A stretch of DNA of 64,000 nt from Daldinia sp. FL1419 (taxonomy: Eukaryota; Ascomycota; Sordariomycetes; Xylariales; Hypoxylaceae). Every line of letters begins with the position of its first letter. Position 1 is the first letter of the stretch. A program made the translations under genes and the position numbers. The notes under the pieces were generated by a model that ran no database searches, was not told where the DNA came from, and worked only from the letters and a program-made list of their open reading frames with translations. Shown piece after piece: positions 23,437 to 34,925 of the stretch. Location: assembly GCA_025201765.1 (NCBI GenBank), contig MU623340.1:1-64000 (forward strand). Direction: 5' to 3'.

Positions 23437-25055
23437 ATGTATCGCAAAGCTACTACCGCTGCTTTGGCAACTCTGCTAGCTCTCGGAAACGCTCAGCAGG
23501 TCGGTAAGGAAGATGCCGAGAATCATCCCAAAATCACCTGGCAGCGCTGCACTGCACCTGGCAGGTGCTCCAATGTCAACGGCGAGCTTGTAATTGACTC
23601 CAACTGGCGATGGACTCACGTGGTGGACGGATACCAGAACTGTTATGATGGAAACGAGTGGAACCAGACCGCATGCCCAGACGCCGACACTTGCACGAAG
23701 AACTGCGCCATCGAGGGTGCCGACTACTCGGGTACATATGGCGTAACGACCTCCGGCAACGCCGTGACCATGAAGGTGTGTATTATGAATATCAATCGTA
23801 ATGGCTTCTCGAGGACGTGCTAACTAGATCTAGTTCCGAAACGAACATCAATATGGTGTCAATATCGGTTCGCGTCTTTACCTTATGAACGGCCCAGACA
23901 AGTACCAGATGTTCACGGCAAACGGCAACGAGATCGCCTTTGACGTCGAGAATGCTGACCTTGAATGTGGCCTTAACGGTGCTGTATACTTTGTGTCTAT
24001 GGATGAGGATGGCGGAAAGTCGCGCTACCCATCTAATAAAGCCGGCGCTAAGTACGGTACTGGATACTGTGATTCGCAGTGTGCTCGAGATCTCAAGTGG
24101 GTTGGTGGCAAGGTAAGCTAAACTCAAACAACCCCAAGATTTCAACGTGTTGACTGACTTTATTCTCCTTCACCTAGGCCAACAATGAGGGCTGGCAACC
24201 ATCCAAGACGGACAAGTCCTCTGGTATCGGTAACCTAGGCGCCTGCTGTGCCGAAATGGATCTATGGGAGGCCAACGCCATGTCCTTTGCCTTGACACCT
24301 CACCCATGTAAGAAAGACGGATACTTCGTCTGCCAGTCAAGCGACTGCGGTGGCACCTACTCAGAAGACCGCTACTCGGGTAGCTGTGACCCTGATGGAT
24401 GCGACTTGAACCCGTTCCGTCACGGCAACACCGGCTTCTACGGCAAAGGGAAGACCATCGACACTAGCAAGAAATTCACCGTGGTGACCCAATTCCACGG
24501 CTCTGGCACATCTCTAACCAGCCTTTCGCAATACTTCATCCAGAACGGCAAGAAGTTCGAAGTTCCCAAGTCTAAATACGTTTCCGGTGGCAGCACAATC
24601 GATGCTGGCTTCTGTGGTATGTCTTATTCGACTACCTCTATAACTTGCGTGACCGATACCGCTAACGCTTAGCATATAGACGCTGCTAAGGATGTCTTCA
24701 AGGACAATAAGCAATTCCAGGAGATGGGTGGCTTGAAGACGATGGGCCAGGCTACCGGAAAGCCCATGGTCTTGGTCATGTCTGTTTGGGATGATGTAAG
24801 TGAAATATATCCCTCTTTCTTGGCTCCTTGGCGAAAACGTATAATCTAATATTTCTATAGGCCTATGCTAACATGCTTTGGTTGGATGGTGAGAAATACC
24901 CTCTTGACCGGGATGCGTCGGAGCCGGGTGTTGCTCGCGGCGTATGCGACGTCAACGGAAGCACGCCCGACCAAGTCCGTGAAAGATCTAAGAACGCCAA
25001 GGTTACTTATAGCAACTTCAAGTTTGGCCCCATCGGATCGACTTACAACCTTTAA
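23437..25055 (+). CDS. Secreted GH7 cellobiohydrolase (CBH1 type, no CBM)
   Basis: Processive exo-cellulase acting from cellulose reducing ends, retaining mechanism. Exons 23437-23775, 23834-24112, 24178-24616, 24680-24795 and 24861-25055 join in frame to 455 aa; introns are 51-65 nt with good GT-AG ends. The signal peptide is about residues 1-18 (ALATLLALGNA), so the mature enzyme starts at Gln (QQVGKED). The catalytic segment EMDLWEAN carries nucleophile Glu, Asp and acid/base Glu. Further family blocks are HEHQYGVNIGSRLYLM, CGTYSEDRY-type GGTYSEDRYSGSCDPDGCDLNPFR, VLVMSVWDDAYANMLWLD, and C-terminal NAKVTYSNFKFGPIGSTYNL. Exo-type loops are retained, favouring cellobiohydrolase over endoglucanase. 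There is no linker or CBM1; the protein stops right after the catalytic domain. Confidence 0.95.
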
Positions 25056-28000
25056 GCGGGAATGCATCCCCCCGCTCCCCACAAAGGCGATTGTGGTCTA
25101 GACATGAGGACTTCATTCACTTCACTGTCATAATTCTTACAACAATTAGTATATACGGGGTATGAGATAGAAGTAAAAGTATATAAGCAACAACATTTTC
25201 CGATGTTGTCTACCAAATATAAACCTGGCGTTTCGAATATATGCCTTGTCTTATATCACTGGTAAGAACCAGAGCACTAGAATGTAACGTGTCTGCCTCT
25301 ATTGCCTCGCGGAAGTGATTGATGACTCGTTAGCAATAATAATATATAGTCAGATCCACAATAGGATGAATCACACTTGATATCACCTTCCCGTCTCGTA
25401 GGACCTTTGATTTAATATTGACATTGACGATACTTCGAGACTTGTGAGCCTATGACAAGCGAGGTATCCATAGCAACTATGCCGAATAAAACGTGGGTCG
25501 AATAGCCGGTATGAAGCATCACGATCCAGAGGCCAAAAAAATGAAATAAAAAATTTCAGTCCCTGTTTGCCCTCGTCTAAGGAAAGATCTTTTTTTCCAC
25601 CGATAGATCGACGGCAAGTTGCGGCTCACAAAAGTAGTGGATCGGGATATCCACATAGACAGAAAATTTAGTTGGCGAGGGTGGATAAGAAGTGGAGAGC
25701 TGAGACGGCTAATGGAAAAATTAGTGAAAATATTTCAGGAGTTGTGACCAGGTGGAGACTCTTTCAGAAGCCTTACTCACCTTCGAACCTGGAAGTTAAA
25801 TTCAGCGAGCCCCGCCGGATTAATTTGTTATGGGGAATAAAAATAATTTTCCTGTCGCCAGGAAACGCACATTAAGTAGATACGAGGTACCTACATATAA
25901 GTACTTTCCCGAGTATCCTGGTACAATTTTGTACGACAGTTTATGGATCTTGGAGATGAGATCGATTGAGTACCTAGGTAGGTAGGTACCTACATAGATC
26001 TTACCAAGTTCAAGACTTTGAAATATTAAATGGCAGTTATGAGTTCCATAGAGTTCCACAAGCCTATTTTGAGGTTACCCAGTCAGGGGAAATATTCAAA
26101 TTTGGGTTTTTGGATCTCTTTGCCGTCGTTTTCCTTTCCCCTTGTTGCCCCTTCTAGAACTTGGTTCGGACCTCTTCCAGGTCCTTCGCCCACTTCCGCC
26201 GGCCCCCGATTTGGTAAACGGATGCGCTGCTGTGGATCCCATAGGGTAACGATCGAGTATCGCGACCCACTCAGCCATCGGGTCGTGGCTCTCCTATGGC
26301 CCTCTAGTGGTTCCAACAACTATCGTATGTTCTCCGTCTTTCACGATGGCTTCGATCAAGTGGGTCTATAAAATTTCTTGCCAGATCACGGTAAGGAGTC
26401 CACCACGAACAGAGCCTTTGTCTATTTCCCGAATAAGCCAAGATGGGTGATCCGAGCTCATGAGTTGATGCGGCGGTGTGGCTGTCTCCATTGTATCACA
26501 ACGTCTGATGAAGGCGTCATAATCAGTAGTCGAAACAGTATTGCTTAGTTCCCAATTATTGCTTGCATGGTAGGTATTGCATCAGCTGCTCTAATTCCTT
26601 AGCTAACCTTATACGGGGTCTGTATGTCTGTATGTCCAACTTCAACCCCGTAATGTGCACAGGGCTGACTGCGGGGCATTTCTCGCGGCGTTTATATTGC
26701 GGATGTAGGTGTGCGCATAGGTGTGGAAGTGGTGTGCAGTACGGCTTGTAAAGGAATCCAATAAATCCTTTTCTTTAAAGTCTTTCCGCCATGTGGGAAA
26801 ATAAAACGCGTCCTAAAATTCGGTCCCTTGTCCACATAACGGATACCCAATATTAGATGATGCGTCTAAAAAGAGGCATGTAAAATTTTAGTACGTTGTC
26901 AGGATCCTCCTTGAATCTGGCTAGACTTCTGTGTCTCCGCTTACGTTAGGCAAACTCAACGCCGTTAGGAGGCCGTCGGTTGTTGAACGTGTACAAGAAA
27001 GAAACTTTTTAAGGGTAAGGCCGAAAAAAAGGGCGCCAAAAAACACAAAGAGCAACAAATCAATCACAGGTGCTTGAATGCGTGCTGAAGGGAACCCCTG
27101 TGACCGCTGCAACCACTGCGACCTTAGTGGAGGAGCTTGAGGGCCTTTGTCCGCTGTAACTTTGTAGCGTTTGCGCTGTAACTACCAGGGGCCGGGTCCA
27201 GTCCGTCTCAATCCATGACACATAATTACTTGATGGAAAGCTCTGGGCAAAAGCATGATGTGAAGCAAGGCTTTAATTGCGCCAGCTACATAACGACTCG
27301 GTCACCCGCCATCTTATAGTTGTGATAGAAAGTTTATTGTTAGTATTAAAATATAATTGCAAAAGACGTAAGCGTCGACGAAGCAAAATACGCCGAATTT
27401 TCGACCACGGTCTAATATAATCGTCGAAAGGTGCCCTCGTGCACTTCAGCCCTACACCACTTATACCACCACCACTTACACGATCCACCCGGATACACGC
27501 CTAGCAACGCCGCGCAAGCTCGTAACCAGTTTATAAAAACTCGGATACAAGGAGAAATAAAACGAAAACAGACAATACCACAAACTGTTGTTAGCCATCC
27601 TTCAGCATTTCCATCGAATCCCGTTTGTGGTCTACACCTAGAGACGAGAGACGTCATCGTGGCCAATCACAGGTCCCCAGCGAACAGCGAATATTCCAAA
27701 AACGGACACAAAGTTCCGACGCCAGGAATCACACCTTACTCTTCACTTCCTAAACTAAAAGACGACATTGGTTTTATTCGGGGTAAAGAAGAGCAAGAAA
27801 AGGATCGAAAGTCAAAGAAAAAATTTTAAGCACGAATTCGTATATTTGATCCTATCGAATTAGCAGCTAGTTGCCTACTGCTATTACGCCGCCATTACAC
27901 ATATATATCGAGAACCTCTGTTCGACATCTTGATCAGCCGACTTGAATTGGAAGTGGGTTACATTACGCCATTGCCCTGAAATTAGGCATTATTCCCCAG

Positions 28001-28253
28001 ATTTTCCAAGAGTTGCTCAGCGTCGCCCAGAAAGGATTTTTTTCTCAGCGTAACACAAACAAGGTAGCCGCCACCCGGATGCATTAGTTCAGGTTCTACC
28101 TAGATCCATCGGCATCGGCATCAAAACGACAAGCGAACCGCCATCGCACCTACCTCTCTTCCTCAATTCTGGCGCTATCAAAACGCAAGGAGAGTCACAC
28201 GACATAAAGGAGGGATCCACAAGGTCTAAGCGACCTAAAAGTTATTGGTCAAA
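25056..28253. other. Gene-poor region between GH7 and arrestin genes
   Basis: 3.2 kb with no supportable gene. Overlapping open frames at 26030-26371 (both strands) and 27431-27829 were examined; the latter has no ATG and is low-complexity. A self-complementary TAGG/TACC cluster lies at 25971-25994. The right end is the 5' region of the arrestin gene. Confidence 0.5.
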
Positions 28254-29863
28254 ATGCCACATCGAGTAGTAGACTTTTTTAGGTCTTCCAACGACAGTAT
28301 TCACAATATCAAGGCTTCCGTACAACGGAGGAGTAATCCTAGTTCTCGATCCGCCTCGAGAGAACGGCCTACCGTATCTTCGGTACTCGAAAACGCCGCC
28401 GATCACACTCAATCCTTAATTTCCGCCGCACCTCCCGTAAAGATGGCCGAACCTCCAAAGGAAAAACACAAGGATTCTCACGGTCACCATCGTATAAGTT
28501 TTCCTAGTTTGCATCTTGGCGGTTCCAAATTTTCCAAGGAACCACCACAAAATCCGAATGCATCCTTAGACTGGAAGATCGAGTCGCCACCGGTTGTTAT
28601 GCACGGCGAACCGGAGAACAGCACAGGCGCATTGGTTTCCGGTCAATTATTACTCGACGTTAAGGAGGATGGTTTCGAAGTCGAAAACTTCACTGCCAAA
28701 TTGAATATCCACGTCATACAGAAGAGGCCATTTTCGGGCCATTGTCAACAATGCTCGAATCAAACAACCGAGCTCAAGTCTTGGACGTTATTGAGCGAGC
28801 CAACGATTCTTTCTAAGCGTAAGTTTGACCTTTCCGCTTTTTTTTTTTTTTTGTTATTTGCGAGCATATTACCCCCTTAACCTTTAATACACAACTGACA
28901 GTATATCCAGGCGTACACGAATTTCCCTTCTCTGTCTTACTAGATGGGCATTTACCTGCAACAACAGATAACTCGGTCGTCGCCATCCGGTACGATTTCT
29001 CCGCGGAGGCAACGCCCCGGACCGGGCCTCCGGTTAGGCTCACCAAGAATATTGAAGTAAAGCGATCACTTCAAGTACCAGAATTGCCCCATCACAGTAT
29101 TCGCATTTTCCCTCCAACCAATATTGCAGCTAGTGTGCACTTCACGCAGGTTGTACATCCCGCTAGCACTAACACATTCAGTCTACGCCTGGACGGTATT
29201 GTGAAGCACAACTCCGATGTCAAGACTGTCGAGTATTGGAAGCTGAAACGGCTTTCGTGGAAGCTAGAGGAGAATATGGAAACCGTAGCGCCAGCATGTG
29301 AGAAGCACTCTCCAAAGGACCCGGAAACTGGTTTGCCAGCGAAGAAAGGCTCGAAGCGTAGCGATTCCCGCACGATAGCACATGCAGATATGCATAGTGG
29401 ATGGAAGTCAGACTACTCCCCATCTGGGAGTATCGAGATGGAAGTCCAATACCAAATTTCGCCCGGCGCGAAAGCTGTGTGTGATATGAAGAGTGAAGAT
29501 GGTACTCAAGTTACACATCAGTTAGTTGTCGAAATGGTGGTCGTCCAAGAATATGCCCCAACGGCCCACCCGAAACATATCACACCTACCGGAGTGGCAC
29601 GGATCTTGCGCATGCACTTTGGGGTCGTGATCACCGAGAGGGCGGGCTTAGGTGTCAGCTGGGACAATGAGGCACCTCCAATCTACCAAGACGTCCCACC
29701 CTCACCTCCCTCTTACACATGCGACATACCATATGAGAGCGTCGAAAGTGTCGAGGATTTATCACTAAGCCGGCAGAGCCAGGAGGTTGGGAGCAGAGCT
29801 CAGAGCCCGGCATACGAAGAACGAGCACCGCCAAGCGCGGGGGCCGATGAGGCCGCACGTTAG
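28254..29863 (+). CDS. LDB19: Arrestin-related trafficking adaptor, LDB19/ART1 type
   Basis: Adaptor that recruits a Rsp5-type ubiquitin ligase to plasma-membrane transporters for endocytosis. Exons 28254-28818 and 28902-29863 give 508 aa; the 83-nt intron joins ILSK to LYPGVHEFPFSVLLDG. After a basic Ser-rich leader (1-80) the arrestin-N beta-sandwich starts near SLDWKIESPPVVMHG and holds VSGQLLLDVKEDGFEVENFTAKL. The LDB19-type domain continues through PVRLTKNIEVKRSLQVPELPHHSIRIFPPTN. A PPxY motif (PPIY, around residue 450) in the Pro-rich tail is the expected WW-domain ligand. A Lys/Ser-rich insert (KDPETGLPAKKGSKR) is a plausible regulatory loop. The symbol follows family resemblance to yeast Ldb19/Art1. 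Confidence 0.82.
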
Positions 29864-30481
29864 GACACGTCCGACCGCCGGCATGGCATATTTAGCCGAT
29901 GTTCGTTGTTGAATAGGTTGAGGAAAAAGTAGTACTGGGTTTCATTTGTCTTGCAGGAAACATTATACCCCATAAGCGATGCTCTAGTGGATTGCCAGAG
30001 CTTGTTTTGCATTGTACGAGGATAGATGGAAAAGCGGGATTTTACTGCGCGCAGCGCATGGCATCAGTACCTACCTACCTAGGTATGGAGTTGATGGGCC
30101 GCTGTCTATGTGAGAGTTAGACATACCCAACATGGTGCCACACAAGGCATCATTATAATCAATATAATGAAAAATAATTTGAGAAGCTCGCTCCGGATTT
30201 AAGAAAAAAATCGTGATTCGTAGCCCCCCAGTAAATCCTGCTTAGGTTCATTAGATCGTTTGTCGGTCAATACTTACCTGGTGATATACCACGTATTAGT
30301 GGAATTAATTAAAAACTACCACGCGCCCCCAGATTCATTGGGATGTCTTCAAGACATTTCGGTATAAAGTGGTATCTTGAATAACTACCTACTAATAGAT
30401 TTTAAAAATTAGGGAATTAATATTTACAAAATTCGTAAGCCGCAGACTTCTCGTACACGTCCATCTCACGTCGGCTCAAGA
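29864..30481. other. Intergenic region (convergent 3' ends)
   Basis: The arrestin and F-box-like genes point at each other across 0.6 kb. It contains a TACC/TAGG microsatellite at about 30069-30085 and AT-rich sequence; no gene or RNA seen. Confidence 0.6.
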
Positions 30482-32071
30482 TCAATCTGTCAAATTTTCA
30501 AGAACGTTGATTGTTGGAAAAGGTGACGGTGACAGATAATGGTGAGTGGTACAGCGACTTGCCAGAAAGGACTTCCAGTCTGGCTCACTATTGAAATTAA
30601 AATTGCAAATGATGCGTTTAGACCTGGCATAGTGCCATAGGTCGGCTTTATCGGGTCTTGTAATGCCTGAGAACTTACACCAGAGGCCGAATATGTCCAA
30701 ATTGGGGAGAAAGTTCCACCGGTCGACTGCGAAATCAACCAGCAACTTCTTGACGACCTCGGGATTAAACCAATATTTATCATTGTCCGCAAAGAGATTC
30801 ACTTCTTCTAACGAAGGCGGCAGGATCCGGACCAAGCGCGGAAGAGCTTCTAACGCTTCTAACGGAATTTCCCGAGCGAGGTCCCTGCGGATTATCTCCT
30901 TTTTCTCTCCAGTCTCGATGGCGGGGGTGTGGAATACCCGGACATCAAGGTCAAGTCTTTTAAGATTTGTGAACTCCTTCATCGAAGTGACACCGGCTAA
31001 AACGCGGCCATCCAGGTATTCGAGGGTTACGATAAGTTCCTCTAGGTGCTGGCCCACATGCTTCCCTATGGCTGCAATAAAGGCGGCCGCGTCCCAACGA
31101 TCTAATGCGGGGCTGCTATTATTCTTCGACACGTAGCTAAATCTGAATGATTCTAGATGGGGTGTACGGGAAAGCAGCAAAGATATGCCATCGCTATTCA
31201 CGTAAGTATGCTCCAATACAAGTTTGCGCAAGCCCAAACTCATATCTAGGGAGTGTCGGTGGTATCCTAGCGTGAGCGGTCCACTACCATAATCCTCACA
31301 ATTCGTGAGGGATACCGATTTAGGATCAGGTGTAGTAAAAAAGGACAACAATGCGCGTAGGTCCATCTTGTCATTGTTGTTTTCGAGGTCCCGAATCCAT
31401 ACATGAGCTAATTCTCCCAGGGACGCCCCTTCGGGATTTTCCTCAATCCTCCGACTTATCGTTTCCATCACACTCCGCACCTGCGCATAATATTCTCGAT
31501 TTCGCGTAGAAGTAGCAGGTGATTCCATAGCGTGGCGGAAACTCAGCGGCGGTGATAGCATCAGGGACTTGAGGTTGGGCAGAAGCGTGAGTACGAAGGT
31601 CCCCATAAACGCCAAATATCTATCACGACCTTCAGTATCGAGATCCTCGACTCTAGAGAGGATAACGCTTGCCCATTCCTCAACATCTACACCGGCCCGG
31701 CGCAGGTATGGCGATTCCATAATAAAAGTTCTCAGGCACTTCATAGCCGGGATATTTCCGGTTAGGCGCTTGCGCGGGTAGAACGCGTCCGGCCCCCTCC
31801 GTCGCTGGCAAAAATCAATATGCCAAACATATCTCGCTGCAACAGGGTCATTTGCGACGCTGTAAATCCAAGTGACGATAGGTACATAATCCAGAATGCC
31901 TTCGAAACTAAGATATCGATTTTCTCGAATATAAGAAGCATGTGTATCAATTAAAGACCTCCCGCATTCGTAGACATAGCGACAAGTCAACATGAGCTTC
32001 TCGAACCCCTCGGGCATCGACTCTTGGATGACCTGGTGCAGAATCTCTGGGGGGAAATTCACGAGAAGCAT
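30482..32071 (-). CDS. F-box-like/leucine-rich uncharacterised protein
   Basis: Single-exon frame of 529 aa. The N-terminus NFPPEILHQVIQESMPEGFEKLMLTCRYVYECGR has the shape of a fungal F-box (Leu-Pro-Glu-Ile helix, then a conserved Cys-Arg helix), which would bind Skp1 in an SCF ubiquitin ligase. The remainder has irregular leucine-rich segments (LPNLKSLMLSPPLSF, LRKLVLEHTYVNSDGISLLL, FTNLKRLDLDVRVFH, LPRLVRILPPSLEEVNLFADN), as in fungal F-box/LRR substrate receptors. No signal or membrane segment. The substrate is unknown. Such genes are numerous and lineage-specific in filamentous ascomycetes. ATG at 32071 is the first in frame. Confidence 0.75.
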   Translation of the reverse strand: MLLVNFPPEILHQVIQESMPEGFEKLMLTCRYVYECGRSLIDTHASYIRENRYLSFEGILDYVPIVTWIYSVANDPVAARYVWHIDFCQRRRGPDAFYPRKRLTGNIPAMKCLRTFIMESPYLRRAGVDVEEWASVILSRVEDLDTEGRDRYLAFMGTFVLTLLPNLKSLMLSPPLSFRHAMESPATSTRNREYYAQVRSVMETISRRIEENPEGASLGELAHVWIRDLENNNDKMDLRALLSFFTTPDPKSVSLTNCEDYGSGPLTLGYHRHSLDMSLGLRKLVLEHTYVNSDGISLLLSRTPHLESFRFSYVSKNNSSPALDRWDAAAFIAAIGKHVGQHLEELIVTLEYLDGRVLAGVTSMKEFTNLKRLDLDVRVFHTPAIETGEKKEIIRRDLAREIPLEALEALPRLVRILPPSLEEVNLFADNDKYWFNPEVVKKLLVDFAVDRWNFLPNLDIFGLWCKFSGITRPDKADLWHYARSKRIICNFNFNSEPDWKSFLASRCTTHHYLSPSPFPTINVLENLTD

Positions 32072-32314
32072 GATGAATTATATCTCGCGCGCAAGAAAGG
32101 AATATTATATTATATAGTAATTATAATAAAAGCGAACTTATTGCTGGAGCTCTTCTGTTTGAGACCCCTCAAGGCGAGGGGTGTCGAGAGTGAAAATCGG
32201 CCGTAGCCTTATGATGCAGGAATTGAAGTTGAGCTGCTGCGCCACAATTACACACGTTAGGCGAATTCGGGCATCAAAAATGGAAATAGGTACTTTTAGG
32301 TGTGCAGATACCTA

Positions 32315-32341
32315 GGTTAGGTAGGTTAGGTAGGTTAGGTA
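32315..32341. repeat. Tandem GGTTAGGTA x3
   Basis: Three perfect 9-bp units, embedded in a longer CCTAGGTTAGG-rich context. It belongs to the TAGG/CCTA family of simple motifs dispersed through this window. Confidence 0.8.
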
Positions 32342-33076
32342 TGTAACGTCCCATTAGGTATAGACCTAGGTAGGGAGTTGGACCAGGACTGTACTGATAT
32401 AGTAATGCCAATAAGGTAAATGTAAAAGAGCTATACTCTTAAGGGGGTGGCATGCTGACCAAGTCAAATCTTTATCTCAGGACAGCTCGCAGCGCTAACA
32501 AAAGATAACTATGGTATGGTTAGCCGATAATGAATAACTATGGGGTAATTCTTTCGCTTATCGGGTTAGAGCTAATACCTACGCGATGGAATACCAAAGG
32601 AAGGCACCTAACACGTCGATTATTTTAAATACCGAAAAGTGTACAAGATAAGCCTACATGATAGGTAGTGTCTTGAGTTGGGGAATTGGGGTTTAGTTAG
32701 TGTAAGCTATATACTAACCTTAGCAGTAAGACATCAGTCTCTACGTCAAAGGTTAAGCGCCGTTTAGCACAACAAACCTCGTCAAGAGGTATCTTGACGA
32801 TTCAATTGTAAAACTGCCCCCCTGCAATAGTAGAAATCAAGTCAAGACTTGTACATAATAATTTATGTAATCGGATATTGTGTTCAATTGGCTTCCAATA
32901 TTAGCCAAAAAGCAAATTTGTTATTCAATTACTCCTTTGGTACAGTCCGAATAAATCCGATTGCGCCATCGATCCGACCAAAGTCGGCAGCGTCTTAAGG
33001 CGGGGGAATTTCATGGACACGGTATCGTAATTTCAGTGCTCTAATGTTTGCTTTTGATACTTCAACTATCATAACA

Positions 33077-33096
33077 TACCTACCTACCTACCTACC
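33077..33096. repeat. (TACC)5 microsatellite
   Basis: Five perfect TACC units in the probable 5' leader or promoter of the hydroxyacid dehydrogenase gene, 47 bp before its start codon. Confidence 0.85.
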
Positions 33097-33142
33097 AAAC
33101 AATACTTTTACCTAGCCCAAGTTCATCAAGACCGCTTCCATC

Positions 33143-34458
33143 ATGAGAAATGTTCTGATCGATAACCCTTCAGGTACCCCAGTAGCTGAAATGGCTACCA
33201 ACAAGGATCTAGCGGGACACAAGATTCTGCTGATTGTACCGTGGGATCCCCCCGCGGGATACGTAGATGGCTTGAAAAAGACCTATCCGGGCCTCAAAGT
33301 CTTTCATATACGCTGGGATACCTGGAGTAGACCCGATCTTCCGCCCAACATTACACCTGAAGATTGGAAAACGGTTACTATTCTTCTCATCGGTCCTCTA
33401 TTCCCAACCAGAGAACAGGCGCCTAGGCTGCAGTTAGTCCAGCTTCAGAGCGCTGGAGCAAACTATATATTAAACAACCCTCTATTTACCAAGTACGATG
33501 TTGCCTTTTGCACCGCAAACGGCGTCCACCCGTAAGTCTTATTGTTTGCTTCACGGTAGAACAATCGCGTTGAAGTTTATCAAATCTAACGTGACACCAG
33601 ACCGCAAATTGCAGAATGGGTTATCAGTACATACCTTGCTTTTCAGCATAATAGTAAGTAATATAAGACCAATTGAGCTAGAGGAAAGATAGTAACACTA
33701 CTTCTCGTAGTCCCGCGTTTCCTGGAGCATCAAAAAGAACATAGGTGGGAGCACAGCTATGATGACTCCGACACTCACGATGCTGTTAATCAGCGAGTGT
33801 AAGTCTGCTCACTCAAATCCCGAACCATTAAACCCAGATGCTAATAATACCACATAGCGGTATCCTCGGATACGGAAGTATCGGAAGGCAGGTAGCGCGG
33901 ATAGCTAAAGCTATCGGTATGGAAGTGTATGCGTACACGAACAGACCGAGGCCCACGCCCGAGTCTCGTCGTGATCATTCATACATCGTTCCGGGCCTAG
34001 GTGACCCAGATGGTTCTCTACCGTCAAAGTGGTTCTCAGGGACGAAGCCAGAAGAAATAAGCGAGTTCTTATCCGCGGATCTCGATCTCCTAGTGCTAGC
34101 CGTGCCCCTGACCCCTCAGACTCAGGGGTTGATTTCGGCGCCACAACTTAAGCTTCTCCAAAAGAACCGCACTTTCGTCAGCAACATCGGAAGAGGCCCT
34201 GTCGTCAACACAGATGACCTCGTAGTAGCTCTCAACGAAGAATGGATCCGAGGCGCAGCCCTTGATGTTACGGATCCGGAGCCTTTGCCGAAGGGACACC
34301 CTCTTTGGGACGCGAAAAACGTCATCATTACTCCCCATGTCAGCGGCAACTCAACGAGCTACAATCGCCGCTTACTAGATATCCTAGATATTAACCTTCG
34401 TAACCTGGCCGAGGGCAAGGAATTTATGAACCGAGTGAGTAAAAAGAGGGGTTATTAA
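33143..34458 (+). CDS. D-isomer-specific 2-hydroxyacid dehydrogenase
   Basis: NAD(P)-dependent reduction of a 2-keto acid to its D-hydroxy acid. Exons 33143-33531, 33601-33653, 33711-33798 and 33858-34458 join in frame to 376 aa; the second exon is only 53 nt, and the splices yield GVHPPQIAEWVISTYLAFQHNIPRFLEHQKEHRW. The dinucleotide-binding motif is GILGYGSIGRQVARIA. The catalytic Arg is in NIGRGPVVNTDDL, Glu in DVTDPEPLPKGHPLW and His in NVIITPHVSGNS, the standard R-E-H triad. The first ATG is used; MATNKDL 16 codons later is an equally plausible start and would fit the usual N-terminus better. Substrate not predictable (glyoxylate/hydroxypyruvate reductase-like). It is convergent with an FAD dehydrogenase 467 bp away. 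Confidence 0.9.
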
Positions 34459-34925
34459 GCGTCTATATTCTTAGCTAGAATCTGGGACAGACAACACATA
34501 TGTGCGGTTTTCTCATTCGTGGAGGAAAAAGGAATGTAATTCAGGGGAGATTGAAAAGGTATCAAATATATGGATTATATATATTACACACCCAAGATTG
34601 TACTTGTCCTATACCGCTCTTTCGTATATACTAGTGTCCATATATCCGGACCTCTTAAAAATAAAGGTCTACCTGTCTGCTACTAACTAATAGATAACGT
34701 CTCTTACTGCAGCACGCTCAGAACTATTCTTTAGATGAGTTAGTTATTACCCACATTTGAACTCTTAAGTTAGCATTCGCCGATTCAAAACTATATAGCA
34801 CAATATACACAATGTCTTAGGTACTTATTCGTTACCCAAAATATTAATCGTTACTGGGTTGCGTCCATAAGCCTACCTAAATAATATACATCACAATTTA
34901 CACTTCGGAACCAAGGCCGCTATTT
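34459..34925. other. Intergenic region (convergent 3' ends)
   Basis: AT-rich shared 3' flank of the hydroxyacid dehydrogenase and the FAD dehydrogenase. No gene, repeat array or RNA recognised. Confidence 0.6.

Larger units (their letters stand above)
32072..33142. other. Intergenic region (divergent promoters)
   Basis: Shared upstream region of the F-box-like and hydroxyacid dehydrogenase genes. It holds a 9-mer tandem (GGTTAGGTA, three copies, 32315-32341), a nine-base-pair perfect hairpin at 32779-32800, and a (TACC)5 run at 33077-33096 just before the dehydrogenase start. No gene seen. Confidence 0.6.

Noticed and set aside
26030..26371. 113-codon plus-strand frame overlapping two minus-strand frames
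   Set aside because: Several frames are open at once because the segment is locally GC-rich; none has a recognisable motif or splice partner.
27431..27829. 132-codon plus-strand open frame
   Set aside because: It starts with GTG and contains no ATG, is low-complexity (His- and Lys-rich), shows no family resemblance, and lies in the probable leader region of the arrestin gene.
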